Below are positions 63,616 to 64,000 of a DNA stretch of 64,000 nt, piece after piece. The notes beneath the pieces were generated by a model. That model worked only from the letters and a program-made list of their open reading frames with translations. It made no database searches and had not been told where the DNA came from. Within the stretch, counting starts at the first letter, position 1; each line of letters begins with the position of its first letter. Source of the stretch: a virus. Location: the IMG/VR virus record IMGVR_UViG_3300034093_001057, positions 1-64,000 of that record. One strand, 5' to 3'. Made by a program: the position numbers and the translations under genes.

Positions 63616-63973
63616 AGCTATCACTGTCTACTGTAACATTTAATATAGATTTTTTATCTGATTTTGATTGTTTTCTATGTAATCTGCTGCAATTAGCGCA
63701 TAGTGTTAATAAATTGGTTGTATCTTTGTTATTTTTATCTGCGTCTTTGTAAACCAAATCAAGTTGACATTTATCTTTTGCTACGAATCCGCAATGCTCA
63801 CAAATTAGTTTTTTATCTAATATATGTTTGTATTTGTCGTTATAAATTGCTTTAGCACAATCACTACAAAATTTGTGCCATAGTTGAAATCCATACTTAC
63901 TTTTGCCATTTTTTTTAGCTAAAGATAGCTTACAATGTTTGCATCTGGGGCGGGGTTTTTGTTTTGTTAACAT
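63605..63973 (-). CDS. Small HNH-like zinc protein, possibly inactive
   Basis: The 122-residue protein has four CxxC pairs (CKHC, CSDC, CEHC, CANC). It ends in NLLTLCANCSRLHRK, the usual end of short HNH proteins in T4-like phages. The usual His-His of the HNH core (LxVHHID) reads LDLVYKD, and the CxxCH reads CANCS, so key catalytic histidines are missing. It may bind DNA or be a decaying endonuclease. It overlaps the QueC-like gene tail to tail by 11 bases. A late promoter and an inverted repeat sit over its start. Confidence 0.65.
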   Translation of the reverse strand: MLTKQKPRPRCKHCKLSLAKKNGKSKYGFQLWHKFCSDCAKAIYNDKYKHILDKKLICEHCGFVAKDKCQLDLVYKDADKNNKDTTNLLTLCANCSRLHRKQSKSDKKSILNVTVDSDSFRI

Positions 63974-63997
63974 CTTTTATTTATCAATAAAAAAGAT
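63972..63997 (-). promoter_or_regulatory. Late promoter in the loop of a start-codon-covering inverted repeat
   Basis: ATCTTTT (63972-63978) and AAAAGAT (63991-63997) are perfect inverted 7-base arms. GATAAATA lies on the minus strand (complement 63978-63985) at the loop. The downstream arm runs into the ATG at 63973, the same design as at 13.6 kb but weaker. The promoter is close enough that its RNA would be nearly leaderless. Confidence 0.5.
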
Positions 63998-64000
63998 ATT

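Noticed and set aside
1-64000. tRNA genes
   Set aside because: I saw no cloverleaf with a GGTTCGA-type arm in the intergenic regions. A tRNAscan run would be needed to be certain.

Overview
The window is a 64-kb piece of an AT-rich, tailed-phage genome of the T4-like myovirus group, most like the marine T4-like phages of bacterioplankton. The evidence is a block of recognisable T4 homologues: late sigma gp55, recombination nuclease gp47/gp46, baseplate gp6, gp25, gp5 and gp53, a gp48/54-type tube-junction protein, tail chaperone gp26, portal gp20, core proteins at the gp67/gp68 positions, protease gp21, scaffold gp22 and capsid gp23. About a dozen T4-type late promoters (GATAAATA or CTAAATA) lie just upstream of them. 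No tRNA, integrase, CRISPR array or host gene was seen. The host cannot be named from this window.

Layout. (1) 1-13,587, minus strand: a tightly overlapped operon of 17 genes for sugar and surface chemistry. It holds an aldolase-type TIM barrel cut by the window edge, a KdsC-type phosphatase, a shikimate-dehydrogenase-like protein, two nucleotidyltransferase fusions, sugar-kinase-like domains, a cupin, an SGNH hydrolase, a radical SAM protein, several glycosyltransferase-like proteins and a sulfotransferase. (2) 13,639-45,983, minus strand: the tail and baseplate operon, which reads directly into region 1. It contains adhesin-like proteins, a giant 6,265-residue structural protein with beta-propeller-like and other repeats, gp6, gp25, a gp5-type spike, a probable hub protein, gp53 and a gp48/54-like protein. 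(3) 46,114-50,733, plus strand: gp55, gp47, gp46 and a PD-(D/E)XK nuclease, with sigma70-like promoters. (4) 50,745-51,225: a gene-free, GC-rich, highly structured stretch ending in a terminator, probably an undescribed non-coding RNA. (5) 51,231-52,288, minus strand: gp26-like and gp51-like genes joined by a perfect -1 frameshift heptamer, T TTT TTC. (6) 52,374-61,714, plus strand: a tape-measure protein carrying a T4-lysozyme domain, then the head module gp20 to gp23. (7) 61,832 to the end: two HNH-type genes, an unknown acidic protein and a QueC-like PP-loop enzyme.

How it fits together. gp55 should direct the phage RNA polymerase to the TAAATA promoters that drive the head, tail and glycan genes. 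Late expression of the glycan operon straight after the tail adhesins suggests that it decorates the virion or remodels the infected cell surface. The muralytic domain sits on the tape measure and is absent from the gp5 spike.

The most interesting signals are regulatory. At several sites (13.6, 38.9, 61.7 and 64.0 kb) a late promoter lies between, or at the edge of, the arms of an inverted repeat whose downstream arm covers the ribosome binding site or start codon of the next gene. Read-through RNA would fold and hide that start, while RNA made from the internal promoter would not. This is the logic known for T4 genes e, soc, 49 and I-TevI, here reused at four genes in one window. The frameshifted tail chaperone, the structured RNA, the giant repeat protein and a previously overlooked 56-residue gene are the other leads.
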